Shown here: positions 53,752 through 62,106 of the stretch, piece after piece
Layout: each line of letters begins with the position of its first letter
Position numbering within the stretch: position 1 is the stretch's first letter
Source: Mycobacterium szulgai
GTDB taxonomy: Bacteria; Actinomycetota; Actinomycetes; Mycobacteriales; Mycobacteriaceae
Assembly (NCBI RefSeq): GCF_002116635.1
Contig: NZ_LQPW01000082.1
Coordinates: 1 to 64,000 of the forward strand
Reading direction: 5' to 3'
DNA length: 64,000 bases
Program-made: the position numbers and the translations under genes
The notes under the pieces: generated by a model
What the model saw: only the letters and a program-made list of their open reading frames with translations
Database searches by the model: none
Told to the model about the DNA's origin: nothing

Positions 53752-54499
53752 CGTCGATCACTATGTCCGAACCGGTCATGTAGCTAGACGCCTCGCTGGC
53801 TAGATACAGATACAGGGCGGTCAGTTCTTCGGGCCGCCCGATGCGGCCGAGCGGAATCTTCGGCTCCCACAACGCGTGGTATTCGGTTAGCGGTTCGACG
53901 AGCTCGGTGAGTATGTAGCCAGGGCTGACACTGTTCACCCGGATCCGGTGCGGGGCGAACTCCACTGCCATGGCCTTGGTCAGGTGGATGACCGCGGCTT
54001 TGGACGCGCAGTAGTGGCCAACCTGCTGAGGGATGTTGATGATGTGGCCCGACATCGAAGCGGTGGTGATGATGGCGCCGCCCCGGCCCTGTTGAACCAT
54101 TGCCCTGGCCGCCGCCTGGGCAGTGAGGAACACGCCGGTCACGTTGGTGCTCTGAATGCGCTGGAACTCTTCGAGCGCCATGTCCAGCATCGGCACGACG
54201 CCCACGACTCCGGCGTTGCACACCGCGATGTCGACGCCGCCCAACTCGGCGCTGACCTGGTCCACCATGCTGGTCACCTGCTCTTGCTGGGTCACATCGC
54301 AGGAGAGGGGTAGCGCCTTGCCGCCGGCCGCGGCAATCTCCTCGGCGACCGCCGCCACAGCGTCGAAATGCCTTGCGGCTAAAGCCACTTGAGCCCCTGC
54401 TTCGACATAGGCAAACGCCACCTTCTTGCCGATGCCGGTGGATGCCCCGGTGATCAGGGCCGTCTTGCCGTGCAGATCGAACAAGTCCAACACACCCAT
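53732..54499 (-). CDS. Short-chain dehydrogenase/reductase (Rv1928c-like)
   Basis: The 255-residue classical SDR has the cofactor motif TALITGASTGIGKKVA, then VDIAVCNAGVVG, catalytic serine in ITTASMSGHII and the YxxxK pair HYCASKAAVIHL. VNSVSPGYILTELVEPL and the C-terminal GSDIVIDGGYTC are typical. It oxidises or reduces a secondary alcohol or ketone with NAD(P)(H). ATG 54499 (MGVLDLFDLHG) has GGGGATGG upstream and gives the length of Rv1928c. It overlaps the downstream Zn-ribbon gene by 20 bp and is divergent from the SnoaL-like gene. Confidence 0.9.
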   Translation of the reverse strand: MGVLDLFDLHGKTALITGASTGIGKKVAFAYVEAGAQVALAARHFDAVAAVAEEIAAAGGKALPLSCDVTQQEQVTSMVDQVSAELGGVDIAVCNAGVVGVVPMLDMALEEFQRIQSTNVTGVFLTAQAAARAMVQQGRGGAIITTASMSGHIINIPQQVGHYCASKAAVIHLTKAMAVEFAPHRIRVNSVSPGYILTELVEPLTEYHALWEPKIPLGRIGRPEELTALYLYLASEASSYMTGSDIVIDGGYTCP

Positions 54500-54554
54500 T
54501 CGCCATCCCCATTTGACCGTGACCGTAAGCGCAACAGGTTCTAGTGTGTCCGGT

Positions 54555-55031
54555 ATGGGCCAGTTCGCCAAAGCCGAGATCGAAGAAGCCGTCCGGCACT
54601 ACACAGCGGTCGTCGAAGGGTGTTCCGCCTCGGGGGACTGGCGGCCGTTTGCGGATTTATTCACCGAGGATGTCGTCTACACCGAGCATCACTATGGGGT
54701 CTTCCACGGGCGCGAGGCGGTGCGGGATTGGATCGTCGCCGTGATGGCCCCCTTCCCGCACATGCGCTTCCCGTCCGGCTGGACCGCTTACGACGAGGAC
54801 AACGACGCCGTCGTCGTCATGATCAAGAACCTGCTCGATCACCCGACTGATCCGGGCGGTGAGCCGTTCTGGTTCCCGAACTGGACCAGACTCGTCTACG
54901 CCGGCAACGGGTTGTTCTCCAGCGAGGAAGACATCTACAACCCGAATCGTGATGCGCCGCAGGCGGTCAGCGCCTGGCTGCAGGCCGGCGGCAGGTTCGC
55001 CTCCGACGAGTTCCTGCAGCCCAAGCCGTAA
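54555..55031 (+). CDS. SnoaL-like (NTF2-fold) protein
   Basis: The 158-residue cone-shaped NTF2-like protein reads IEEAVRHYTAVVEGCSASGD, PFADLFTEDVVYTEHHYGVF, HGREAVRDWIVAVMAPFPHM, then strands with DAVVVMIKNLLDHP. Such proteins are polyketide cyclases, dehydratases or isomerases with an internal pocket. ATG 54555 is used, divergent from the SDR (55 bp), suggesting joint action. It converges with the DJ-1 gene, 2 bases apart. Confidence 0.82.
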   Translation: MGQFAKAEIEEAVRHYTAVVEGCSASGDWRPFADLFTEDVVYTEHHYGVFHGREAVRDWIVAVMAPFPHMRFPSGWTAYDEDNDAVVVMIKNLLDHPTDPGGEPFWFPNWTRLVYAGNGLFSSEEDIYNPNRDAPQAVSAWLQAGGRFASDEFLQPKP

Positions 55032-55033
55032 AC

Positions 55034-55777
55034 CTAGACGGTCGAGGTAGCGGGCTGCCGCCGGCGCCGCCGAGAGCGCGCCGCGCTCAGCGCCTGATCC
55101 CAGGCAAGCAGGGTTGCGGCCTTGATGTTGGCCGGTTTGACGCTGTCCTTGGACAGCAGCGCCGTCGCGCTGGCCTTAGTGGTGGCCGACGCCTTCGACA
55201 TGTGGCCAGAGTCGAACGGTGGTTGTGGGTCGTACTCGATCGCCAGCTGGATCGCCTTGGCCCGGGATTCTCCGCCCATCTGCCCGGCCAGCCACAGCGC
55301 GAGATCAAGCCCCGCGGACACTCCCGCGCTGGTAATGATGTTGTCCTGGTGCACAATTCGCTCGTCAGCGACAGGGATGGCACCAAAGGCCTTGAGTGCC
55401 GGAATGGTCAGCCAGTGCGATGTGGCGCGCCGATTCTCGAGCAGACCCGCCGCGGCCAGAATCACCGAACCCGAACACACCGACGTCGTCCAGCTGGCCG
55501 TCCGGTGCGCCTGGCGCAACCACTCCAGCAGTTTCTCGTCACGCGCGTGCACCGGGGTCGCGGGACCACCTGGAACGAGAATCACGTCGGGCGAGGGTGT
55601 TTCAACCAGCGAGTGGGTGGCACCCAGTACCAGAACACCCGAATCGGCGGTGATCGGACCCGCTTCATGCCAGACGAAGCGCACCTCGGCGTGCGGCAGC
55701 TGCCGCAGCACCTCGTACGGACCGATCATGTCCAGCGCGGTGAAGCCCGGGTAGGCCACGAATGCGATTTGGGTCAT
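55034..55777 (-). CDS. DJ-1/PfpI family protein (Rv1930c-like)
   Basis: The 247-residue protein of the DJ-1/ThiJ/PfpI superfamily has IAFVAYPGFTALDMIGPYEV, the nucleophile cysteine in WTTSVCSGSVILAAAGLL and the histidine region RATSHWL. The C-terminal 60 residues are Lys/Ala- then Arg-rich (ARSRRRRRQPATSTV), unusual for the family and perhaps nucleic-acid binding. The third of three tandem ATGs (55777) fits the AGGAG spacing best. It follows the AraC gene by 14 bases, so they are cotranscribed. Confidence 0.85.
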   Translation of the reverse strand: MTQIAFVAYPGFTALDMIGPYEVLRQLPHAEVRFVWHEAGPITADSGVLVLGATHSLVETPSPDVILVPGGPATPVHARDEKLLEWLRQAHRTASWTTSVCSGSVILAAAGLLENRRATSHWLTIPALKAFGAIPVADERIVHQDNIITSAGVSAGLDLALWLAGQMGGESRAKAIQLAIEYDPQPPFDSGHMSKASATTKASATALLSKDSVKPANIKAATLLAWDQALSAARSRRRRRQPATSTV

Positions 55778-55791
55778 CATCATCTCCTAAG

Positions 55792-56742
55792 TTAGGCGAA
55801 GGCCTTGCGGTACTGGTCAGGCGAAATGCCGACGCGGCGAATGAAGTTGCGCCGCATGGTTTCCGCCGTCCCGAAGCCGCAGCGCGCGGCAATCGCGACG
55901 ACCGTGTCGTTCGTCTCTTCGAGCTGCCTGCGCGCGGCCTCGGTACGGATGCGTTCGACGTATTGACCAGGCGCCTCGCCGACTTCGTCGGTGAACACCC
56001 GGGTGAAGTGCCGCGGACTCATCGCCGCCTGCTGCGCCAGACCTTCGATGCTGTGCGAACCGCCCGGTTGCGCCTCAATGGCTTCCTGCACCGTGCGGAT
56101 CACATTCCGCTTGGCCCGGGGCATCCACACCGGAGCAGCGAATTGGGTCTGTCCGCCGGGGCGCCGTAGATAAAGCACGAGCCAGCGAGCGACCGTCTGG
56201 GCGACCTCCGTGCCGTGGTCATCCTCGACCAGTGACAAGGCGAGGTCGATTCCCGCCGTGACGCCCGCGGCGGTCCATAACGTCTCGGAGCTGCGGACGA
56301 AGATCGGATCGGGATCGACGTCGATGGCCGGAAAATCGCGGGCCAACCGCTTGGCGAACGCCCAATGTGTAGTCGCCCGGCAACCGTCCAGCAGCCCCGC
56401 CTCGGCCGCCAGGAAGGCACCCGTGCAAACGGTGACGAAGCGGCGGACGCGGCCGGAAACGGATCGGATCCAGTCCATCAGCACTGCGTCGGATCGCGCG
56501 GCGTCCACCCCGCCGCCGCCGGGCACGATGACCGTGTCGATGACCTCGTCGGGATCTGGCAACGGCCTCGACACAAAGGCCAGACCGGTTGCGGTGCTGA
56601 TGGGCTGGCCGCCGACCGAGGCGAGGACCACCTCGTACGTACCGTTGGTCAACAACGACGCGGACGTGAATACCTCATGAGGGCCCACCACGTCGAGGGC
56701 CTGCACGTCGGGGAAGCCGACGATCACCACTTTGCGGGCCAT
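55792..56742 (-). CDS. GlxA-type AraC family regulator (Rv1931c-like)
   Basis: The 316-residue regulator combines an N-terminal DJ-1/PfpI-like domain (KVVIVGFPDVQALDVVGPHE, cysteine in FVTVCTGAFLAAEAGLL) with two C-terminal AraC helix-turn-helix motifs (SIEGLAQQAAMSPRHFTRVF and ETNDTVVAIAARCGFGTAE, RRNFIRRVGISPDQYRKAF). The sensor domain may bind a small metabolite. It heads a two-gene operon with the DJ-1 protein; published work on Rv1931c links it to persistence-related expression. It is divergent from tpx, with 120 bp between starts, and may regulate it. Confidence 0.88.
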   Translation of the reverse strand: MARKVVIVGFPDVQALDVVGPHEVFTSASLLTNGTYEVVLASVGGQPISTATGLAFVSRPLPDPDEVIDTVIVPGGGGVDAARSDAVLMDWIRSVSGRVRRFVTVCTGAFLAAEAGLLDGCRATTHWAFAKRLARDFPAIDVDPDPIFVRSSETLWTAAGVTAGIDLALSLVEDDHGTEVAQTVARWLVLYLRRPGGQTQFAAPVWMPRAKRNVIRTVQEAIEAQPGGSHSIEGLAQQAAMSPRHFTRVFTDEVGEAPGQYVERIRTEAARRQLEETNDTVVAIAARCGFGTAETMRRNFIRRVGISPDQYRKAFA

Positions 56743-56862
56743 GAACCCAGTGTTGAGCAGAGTAGGCCATGTCGTCTACGCCACGCACCCCACGAATTAG
56801 GACAGACGCAGAGGGGGAGACCTGCCCGAAAGCCGCGTCGGTGGCCTTGGCAGACTGTGCCC

Positions 56863-57360
56863 ATGGCACAGATAACCCTGCGCGGAAACGCGATCAACAC
56901 TGTCGGCGACCTACCCGCTGTCGGATCACCAGCCCCGGCGTTCACACTGACCGGTGCCGACCTGGCGGAGGTCAAAAGCGATCAGTTCCGGGGTAAGTCG
57001 GTGTTGTTGAACATCTTTCCCTCCATCGACACACCGGTATGCGCGACGAGTGTGCGCACCTTCGACGAGCGCGCCGCCGCCAGCGGCGCGAGCGTGCTGT
57101 GCATATCCAAGGATCTGCCGTTCGCCCAAAAGCGCTTTTGCGGCGCTGAGGGCACCGAAAATGTCAGCGCCGCGTCGGCATTCCGGGACAGCTTCGGCGA
57201 GGACTACGGAGTCACCATCTCCGACGGTCCGATGGCCGGATTGCTCGCCAGGGCCATCGTGGTGATCGGCCCCGACGGCAACGTCGCCTACACCGAGCTG
57301 GTGCCGGAGATCGCGCAAGAGCCCGATTACGATGCGGCCCTCGCCGCATTGGGCGGTTAG
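56863..57360 (+). CDS. tpx: Thiol peroxidase Tpx
   Basis: The 165-residue atypical 2-Cys peroxiredoxin reduces peroxides using thioredoxin. The peroxidatic cysteine is Cys60 in FPSIDTPVCATSVRTF; Cys93 in AQKRFCGAEG is the resolving residue and Cys80 is a third, the same set and numbering as M. tuberculosis Tpx (Rv1932). The start ATG 56863 gives the family length. It is divergent from the AraC/DJ-1 operon and convergent with fadE18. Confidence 0.96.
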   Translation: MAQITLRGNAINTVGDLPAVGSPAPAFTLTGADLAEVKSDQFRGKSVLLNIFPSIDTPVCATSVRTFDERAAASGASVLCISKDLPFAQKRFCGAEGTENVSAASAFRDSFGEDYGVTISDGPMAGLLARAIVVIGPDGNVAYTELVPEIAQEPDYDAALAALGG

Positions 57361-57386
57361 TCCGCTGGGGCGTTAACGACGCGCGC

Positions 57387-57451
57387 GGGCCGTAGTGGCC
57401 CCGTCTGAGTTGACCGGGCAACCGGCGCACATGCCCGCGGCCGTGACGGCC
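57387..57451. terminator. Hairpins between convergent tpx and fadE18
   Basis: Two GC stems lie in the 96-bp gap: GGGCC-GTAGT-GGCCC (57387-57401) and GGCCG-TGA-CGGCC (57439-57451). Neither has a T-run, as is usual in mycobacteria; they may end both converging transcripts. Confidence 0.35.
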
Positions 57452-57456
57452 AATAT

Positions 57457-58554
57457 CTAAATGCCCGCGCGGTCGGCGAGCAGGGCTCGATGCTGGGCAC
57501 CGCTGCCGAATAACGCCTCGCTGGTCTTGGCACGGCGAAAGTACAAGTGCAGGTCGTGCTCCCAGGTGAAGGCGATGCCGCCATGGATCTGGATCGCCGA
57601 GCCGGCACACAACGCAAATGTGTCGCCGGCCTGCGCCTTCACCAAGGGTGCGGCAACGGATAGTTCGGCATCGTCGGCGGCTGTCATCGCGGCGAACATC
57701 ACCGCGGCACGGGTCGCGTCAATTTCTATCATCATGTCCGCGCACGCATGCTTGACCGCCTGGAACGAACCGATCGGTCGATCGAATTGCCGTCGGGTCT
57801 GGGCGTATTCGACCGTAAGTTGCAGACAGGCCTCGGCGCCGCCGAGCATCTCGGCGGCCAGTAGTACCCGCGCCACGTCAAGTACCCGCTCCAGGTCACC
57901 GGGGGGGCCTGCGGCCAGCACATCGGCCGGCGCCTGCACAAGCCGCAACGAGGCGACAGGACGGCTGATGTCGAACGAGCGCAGCGGTACGACCGTGACT
58001 CCCGGAGCGTCGGCAGACACGACGTGCATTGCCACCACGCCGTCGGTGAGCGCGGGAACGACGAACAGATCGGCAACATGACCGTGCGGCACCGGGACAC
58101 ATTCGCCGGTGAGCACAGTGCGACCGGCGATGCGACAGGCCCGCACGGTTGCCTCGGACGTATCAGCGACGCGCGCGCCAACGGCGGCAAATGCTCCGAT
58201 CTGTGCGCCCGACAGCAAACCGGCGAGCAAGGTCTTGCGCTGCTCCTCGTCGCCCAGGCGAAAGATTGCCTCGGCCGCAAACACGTTGCTGGCAAACGGA
58301 ACTGGAGTAAGCGCCCGGCCGAGTTCGCAGAAAGCGATCGCCGCTTCGACCAGGGTGGCTCCTACGCCCCCGTACTCGGCCGGCATGTGCAAACCCGGTA
58401 GCTCCAGTTCGCCGCATAACCTTTGCCACAGGCTGCGGTCATGGCCGTCGAGAGCCGCCACCTGACGCATCCGGGCCGGCGGCGCCTGGTCTCGAAGGAA
58501 GCTGCGCAGCGAGGCGCGGAAGTCGTCCTGTTCCTTGCTGTACTGAAACTCCAT
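57457..58554 (-). CDS. fadE18: Acyl-CoA dehydrogenase FadE18
   Basis: The 365-residue ACAD-family protein begins MEFQYSKEQDDFRASLRSFL and has LHMPAEYGGVGATLVEAAIA, a middle beta-domain, and AIQIHGGIAFTWEHDLHLYF near the C-terminus. This is the form found in the shorter partner of paired mycobacterial FadEs, where adjacent fadE genes encode alpha2-beta2 enzymes. It would act with FadE17 to put a double bond into an acyl-CoA. ATG 58554 lies 1 base after the fadE17 stop. It is the last gene of the echA13-fadE17-fadE18 operon. Confidence 0.9.
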   Translation of the reverse strand: MEFQYSKEQDDFRASLRSFLRDQAPPARMRQVAALDGHDRSLWQRLCGELELPGLHMPAEYGGVGATLVEAAIAFCELGRALTPVPFASNVFAAEAIFRLGDEEQRKTLLAGLLSGAQIGAFAAVGARVADTSEATVRACRIAGRTVLTGECVPVPHGHVADLFVVPALTDGVVAMHVVSADAPGVTVVPLRSFDISRPVASLRLVQAPADVLAAGPPGDLERVLDVARVLLAAEMLGGAEACLQLTVEYAQTRRQFDRPIGSFQAVKHACADMMIEIDATRAAVMFAAMTAADDAELSVAAPLVKAQAGDTFALCAGSAIQIHGGIAFTWEHDLHLYFRRAKTSEALFGSGAQHRALLADRAGI

Positions 58555-58555
58555 G

Positions 58556-59803
58556 TCAGCCCACCACTTCGGGTTCCGGACGTGGTTCCTTGGGAAGCCC
58601 GAGCAGTTGCTCACCAATCACATTGCGCTGAATCTGTGAACTGCCGGCGTAGATTGTCGCGGCCTTCGCGTAGAGCAACTCGTCCATCCAGCATGCGGGG
58701 GAGTTCGGTGTGCCGGCCTGGGGGACCAGCCGGGCACCGCCGTTGCCCGGCCCCGGTGGGCCGAGCGCATCCAGGCCGAGGATTTCGGCGGCCAATTCGG
58801 TGTAGCGCCGAAAGTATTCGCTCCAAATGACTTTGGTAATGGCAGCCTCGGCGCCGGGCAGATGTCCGTTCATCGATATGGTGAGACCCCGGTAGCCTCG
58901 ATAGCGCATGATCTGAACACGAGAAAAGCACCACGCCAAGCCATCGCGGATCCGCGGATCGGTGTGCACTGCGCGCTCGCGCGCGAGCACGCACAGCCGC
59001 TCCAGGTCCCGGCCGAACGCCAGGGCCGCGGTGGTCACCTGTGACCCGCGTTCAAAACCCAGCAGGGTCATCGCGGCCGACCAGCCGTCCCCGACTCCGC
59101 CGACGACGTTGGTCGAAGCGGTGCGGGCGTCGGTGAGGAAGACCTCGCTGAACGCCGAATGCCCGGCGGCGTTGACGATCGGCCGGACCGCGACGCCAGG
59201 CTGATCCATGGGGACCAGCAAGAAGGACAGTCCCTTATGTTTGGGAGCGCGCGGGTCTGTCCTGGCCAACAGGAAAATCCAATTGGCGGTTGCGCCCGCC
59301 GAGGTCCAGGTCTTCTGGCCGTTTATCACCCACTCATCCGGCGAACCCCGGCTGTCGAGGACGGCCCTGGTACGCACCGCCGCCAGATCCGAGCCGGCCT
59401 CGGGCTCAGAGAATCCCTGGCACCAGCGGTCCGCGCCGCTCAAGATGCGGGGCAGGTAATGCCGCTTTTGCTCCGCCGATCCGAGCGCGATCAGCGTGTT
59501 GCCCAACAGCTCGATACCAAGAAGATCGTTCTCCGGCGGCTCGGGCGCGCCGGCTCGGGAAAACTCCTCGGCCAATACCACCCGTTCGATCGCCGAAAGA
59601 CCGCCGCCGCCATACTTCTTCGGCCAGGACACCGCGACCAGACCGGCGCCAGCCAGGGCCTGGCGCCACTGCAACCCGAACGCTTCTCGCTCGTCGGGTG
59701 GTAGCGCCCCGGGGCCAGACCAGCCGCTGGGCAGATGCTCGGCCAGAAAAGCACGGATCTGGCAGCGAAAGGCCTCCGCTTCAGGGGGATAGGTGACGTC
59801 CAC
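58556..59803 (-). CDS. fadE17: Acyl-CoA dehydrogenase FadE17
   Basis: The 415-residue FAD-dependent acyl-CoA dehydrogenase has [20 protein letters not shown] (flavin-contact motif), [16 protein letters not shown], and near the C-terminus [20 protein letters not shown]. It probably forms a heterotetramer with FadE18 and oxidises a branched or sterol-derived acyl-CoA; the exact substrate is not shown. Its GTG start is 14 bases after the echA13 stop. Gene order matches Rv1933c-Rv1935c. Confidence 0.91.
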   Translation of the reverse strand: MDVTYPPEAEAFRCQIRAFLAEHLPSGWSGPGALPPDEREAFGLQWRQALAGAGLVAVSWPKKYGGGGLSAIERVVLAEEFSRAGAPEPPENDLLGIELLGNTLIALGSAEQKRHYLPRILSGADRWCQGFSEPEAGSDLAAVRTRAVLDSRGSPDEWVINGQKTWTSAGATANWIFLLARTDPRAPKHKGLSFLLVPMDQPGVAVRPIVNAAGHSAFSEVFLTDARTASTNVVGGVGDGWSAAMTLLGFERGSQVTTAALAFGRDLERLCVLARERAVHTDPRIRDGLAWCFSRVQIMRYRGYRGLTISMNGHLPGAEAAITKVIWSEYFRRYTELAAEILGLDALGPPGPGNGGARLVPQAGTPNSPACWMDELLYAKAATIYAGSSQIQRNVIGEQLLGLPKEPRPEPEVVG

Positions 59804-59817
59804 TCGCCGCTGCCGCG

Positions 59818-60774
59818 TCAGGGCCGCTGTTTGGTCGAAGGCGAAATCTCCGGTGTGGCGCGCCAGTCGTCAAGGCCGTGCTCGACCGTTCCATACGACA
59901 GCTGGCCACCGGTGACTTCGGCCCAGTGCGCGTGATTGAGCTGATGAATCTTGAAGCAACCGTCCAGTGCGGTCGAGAACCCCTGGGCATCGACGGTTTG
60001 GTTCACCGATTCTTTGATGAGCAAGGCTGCCATCGTCGGAACCTTGGCGATGCGGCGGGCGAATGCGATTGTGTTGCTGGCTAATTCGCCACTGGGAAAC
60101 ACCTTGCTCACCATTCCCAGCGCGTGCGCTTCGTCCGCGCCGATCGAATCGCCGGTAAGCAGGAGTTCCTTGGCTTTGCGCGCGCCGAACTCCCAGGGAT
60201 GGCCGAAGTACTCGACACCGCACATTCCGAGCCGGGTGCCGACGACATCGGCGAATACGGTGTCTTCGCTTGCCACGATCAGATCGCAGCACCACGCCAG
60301 CATGAGACCCGCCGATAGGACGGTTCCGTGCACCTGGGCAATGGTGATTTTGCGCAGATTGCGCCACCTCTTTGTGTTTTCGAAGTAGTAATGCCACTCC
60401 TGGCGGTTACGCGACTCCACCCCACCGAAGGTTCCGCCGTTGCATTGATAGGTGGGGTGCTGGCCCGGGCCAGGTGACCGTTCCCGCACATCGTCGGCCG
60501 AACCGAGGTCGTGCCCGGCGGAGAAGACCGGGCCTGCGGCACGCAGGATCACTACGCGGACCGCGTCGTCGGCTTCGGCGATTTCGAAAGCGGTGCCCAA
60601 CTCCACGAGCATTCCGCGCGTCTGCGCGTTGCGTTGTTTCGGTCGGTTCAGCGTGATGGTGGCGATCCGGCCGTCGTCGACGGTTTCGTAGCCGATGTAC
60701 TCAAAATCCGGAACGCGATGCGGCCGCTCCTCATCCGACGGGCGATCGACCGGACGAACCCCGGTGACGCTCAT
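59818..60774 (-). CDS. echA13: Enoyl-CoA hydratase/isomerase EchA13
   Basis: The 318-residue crotonase-family protein reads [20 protein letters not shown], oxyanion motifs [12 protein letters not shown] and [20 protein letters not shown], and the C-terminal [17 protein letters not shown]. An insertion after FSAGHDLG ([15 protein letters not shown]) makes it longer than usual hydratases. The start ATG 60774 has AAGGAG 6 bases upstream. It is first in the operon with fadE17 and fadE18 and would hydrate the enoyl-CoA they form. The length equals that of H37Rv EchA13. Confidence 0.91.
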   Translation of the reverse strand: MSVTGVRPVDRPSDEERPHRVPDFEYIGYETVDDGRIATITLNRPKQRNAQTRGMLVELGTAFEIAEADDAVRVVILRAAGPVFSAGHDLGSADDVRERSPGPGQHPTYQCNGGTFGGVESRNRQEWHYYFENTKRWRNLRKITIAQVHGTVLSAGLMLAWCCDLIVASEDTVFADVVGTRLGMCGVEYFGHPWEFGARKAKELLLTGDSIGADEAHALGMVSKVFPSGELASNTIAFARRIAKVPTMAALLIKESVNQTVDAQGFSTALDGCFKIHQLNHAHWAEVTGGQLSYGTVEHGLDDWRATPEISPSTKQRP

Positions 60775-60986
60775 GGCGGCTCCTTACTGCTCAGTGCGCG
60801 CTGAACGGGTGACGTTTGGGAGATTACGCGGCCGCTAGTGCTGATGTCCATAGCCAATACGCACGCGTTCTGCCCATAGAGGGCTAAAACCGCATACAAA
60901 AAGGCACTTGTGCGCAGCGAAGTATCTTGGTAGTACTGTGGTATACCTACAGAAGCTCGCCGTGCACCGACCAAGAAGGGTTGAAC
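60775..60986. promoter_or_regulatory. Divergent promoter region, echA13 and Rv1936-like operons
   Basis: This 212-bp gap separates two divergent operons that in M. tuberculosis are both repressed by the TetR-type regulator Mce3R. Two palindromic elements stand out: TCAGTGCGCGCTGA (60791-60804, one mismatched pair), 17 bases from the echA13 start, and GGTATACC (60940-60947), 39 bases before the LLM gene. Whether either is a Mce3R site is inference. Confidence 0.5.
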
Positions 60987-62105
60987 ATGGAGATCGGAAT
61001 ATTCCTCATGCCGGCCCACCCACCGGAGCGCTCCCTGTACGACGCCACCCAATGGGACCTGGACATCATTGAACTGGCCGACCAGCTCGGCTACGTCGAA
61101 GCCTGGGTTGGTGAGCACTTCACCGTGCCGTGGGAGCCGATCTGCGCACCTGATCTGCTGTTGGCTCAGGCGCTGCTACGCACGAAGCACATCAAGCTTG
61201 CACCCGGTGCGCATCTGCTGCCGTACCACCACCCGGTTGAATTAGCCCATCGCGTTGCGTATTTCGATCATCTCGCCCAGGGCCGCTTCATGCTCGGCGT
61301 CGGCGCCAGCGGTATCCCCGGCGACTGGGCCCTCTACGACGTGGACGGCAAGAATGGCGAGCATCGCGAGATGACGCGCGAAGCCCTCGAAATCATGTTG
61401 CGCATCTGGACCGAGGACGAGCCGTGGGAACACCGCGGAAAGTACTGGAACGCAAACGGAATCGCGCCGATGTTCGAGGGCCTGATGAAGCGTCACATCA
61501 AGCCCTTCCAGAAGCCCCATCCGCCGATCGGCGTGACCGGTTTCAGCGCGGGTTCCGAAACGCTGAAGCTGGCCGGCGAACGTGGTTATCTGCCAATGAG
61601 TTTGGACCTCAATACCGAATACGTAGCCACCCACTGGGATGCCGTATTGGAAGGCGCCGAGCGCAGCGGCCGGACCCCGGACCGCCGTGATTGGCGGCTG
61701 GTGCGTGAGGTCTTGGTCGCCGAGACCGACGAGCAGGCGTTCCGGTATGCCGTCGACGGCACCATGGGTCGCGCCATGCGAGAGTACGTACTGCCGACGT
61801 TTCGCATGTTCGGCATGACGAAGTTTTATAAGCACAACCCATCGGTGCCCGATGAAGACGTCACTCCGGAGTATCTCGCCGAGAACACATTCGTAGTCGG
61901 GTCGGTCGAAACGGTGGTCGACAAGCTCGAAGCCACCTACGACCAGGTCGGCGGTTTCGGTCACCTCCTGGTGCTTGGATTCGACTATCGGGAGCATCCG
62001 GGCCCATGGATGGAGTCGTTGCGACTCCTGGCCGAAGAGGTCATGCCCCGACTCAACGCCCGCATAGCCAATAAGCCCAAGAAGCCTGCGGCAGTGGTCG
62101 TCTAG
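60987..62105 (+). CDS. LLM-class monooxygenase (Rv1936-like)
   Basis: The 372-residue luciferase-family enzyme reads EIGIFLMPAHPPERSLYDAT, LGYVEAWVGEHFTVPWEPIC, HLLPYHHPVELAHRVAYFDH and GRFMLGVGASGIPGDWALYD. The late DQVGGFGHLLVLGFDYREHP is similar to the LLM enzyme at 39562. AGAAGGG precedes ATG 60987. It is followed after 1 base by a ferredoxin-reductase fusion, a natural electron donor for a monooxygenase. Order matches Rv1936, the first gene of an Mce3R-regulated operon in M. tuberculosis. Confidence 0.9.
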   Translation: MEIGIFLMPAHPPERSLYDATQWDLDIIELADQLGYVEAWVGEHFTVPWEPICAPDLLLAQALLRTKHIKLAPGAHLLPYHHPVELAHRVAYFDHLAQGRFMLGVGASGIPGDWALYDVDGKNGEHREMTREALEIMLRIWTEDEPWEHRGKYWNANGIAPMFEGLMKRHIKPFQKPHPPIGVTGFSAGSETLKLAGERGYLPMSLDLNTEYVATHWDAVLEGAERSGRTPDRRDWRLVREVLVAETDEQAFRYAVDGTMGRAMREYVLPTFRMFGMTKFYKHNPSVPDEDVTPEYLAENTFVVGSVETVVDKLEATYDQVGGFGHLLVLGFDYREHPGPWMESLRLLAEEVMPRLNARIANKPKKPAAVVV

Positions 62106-62106
62106 C

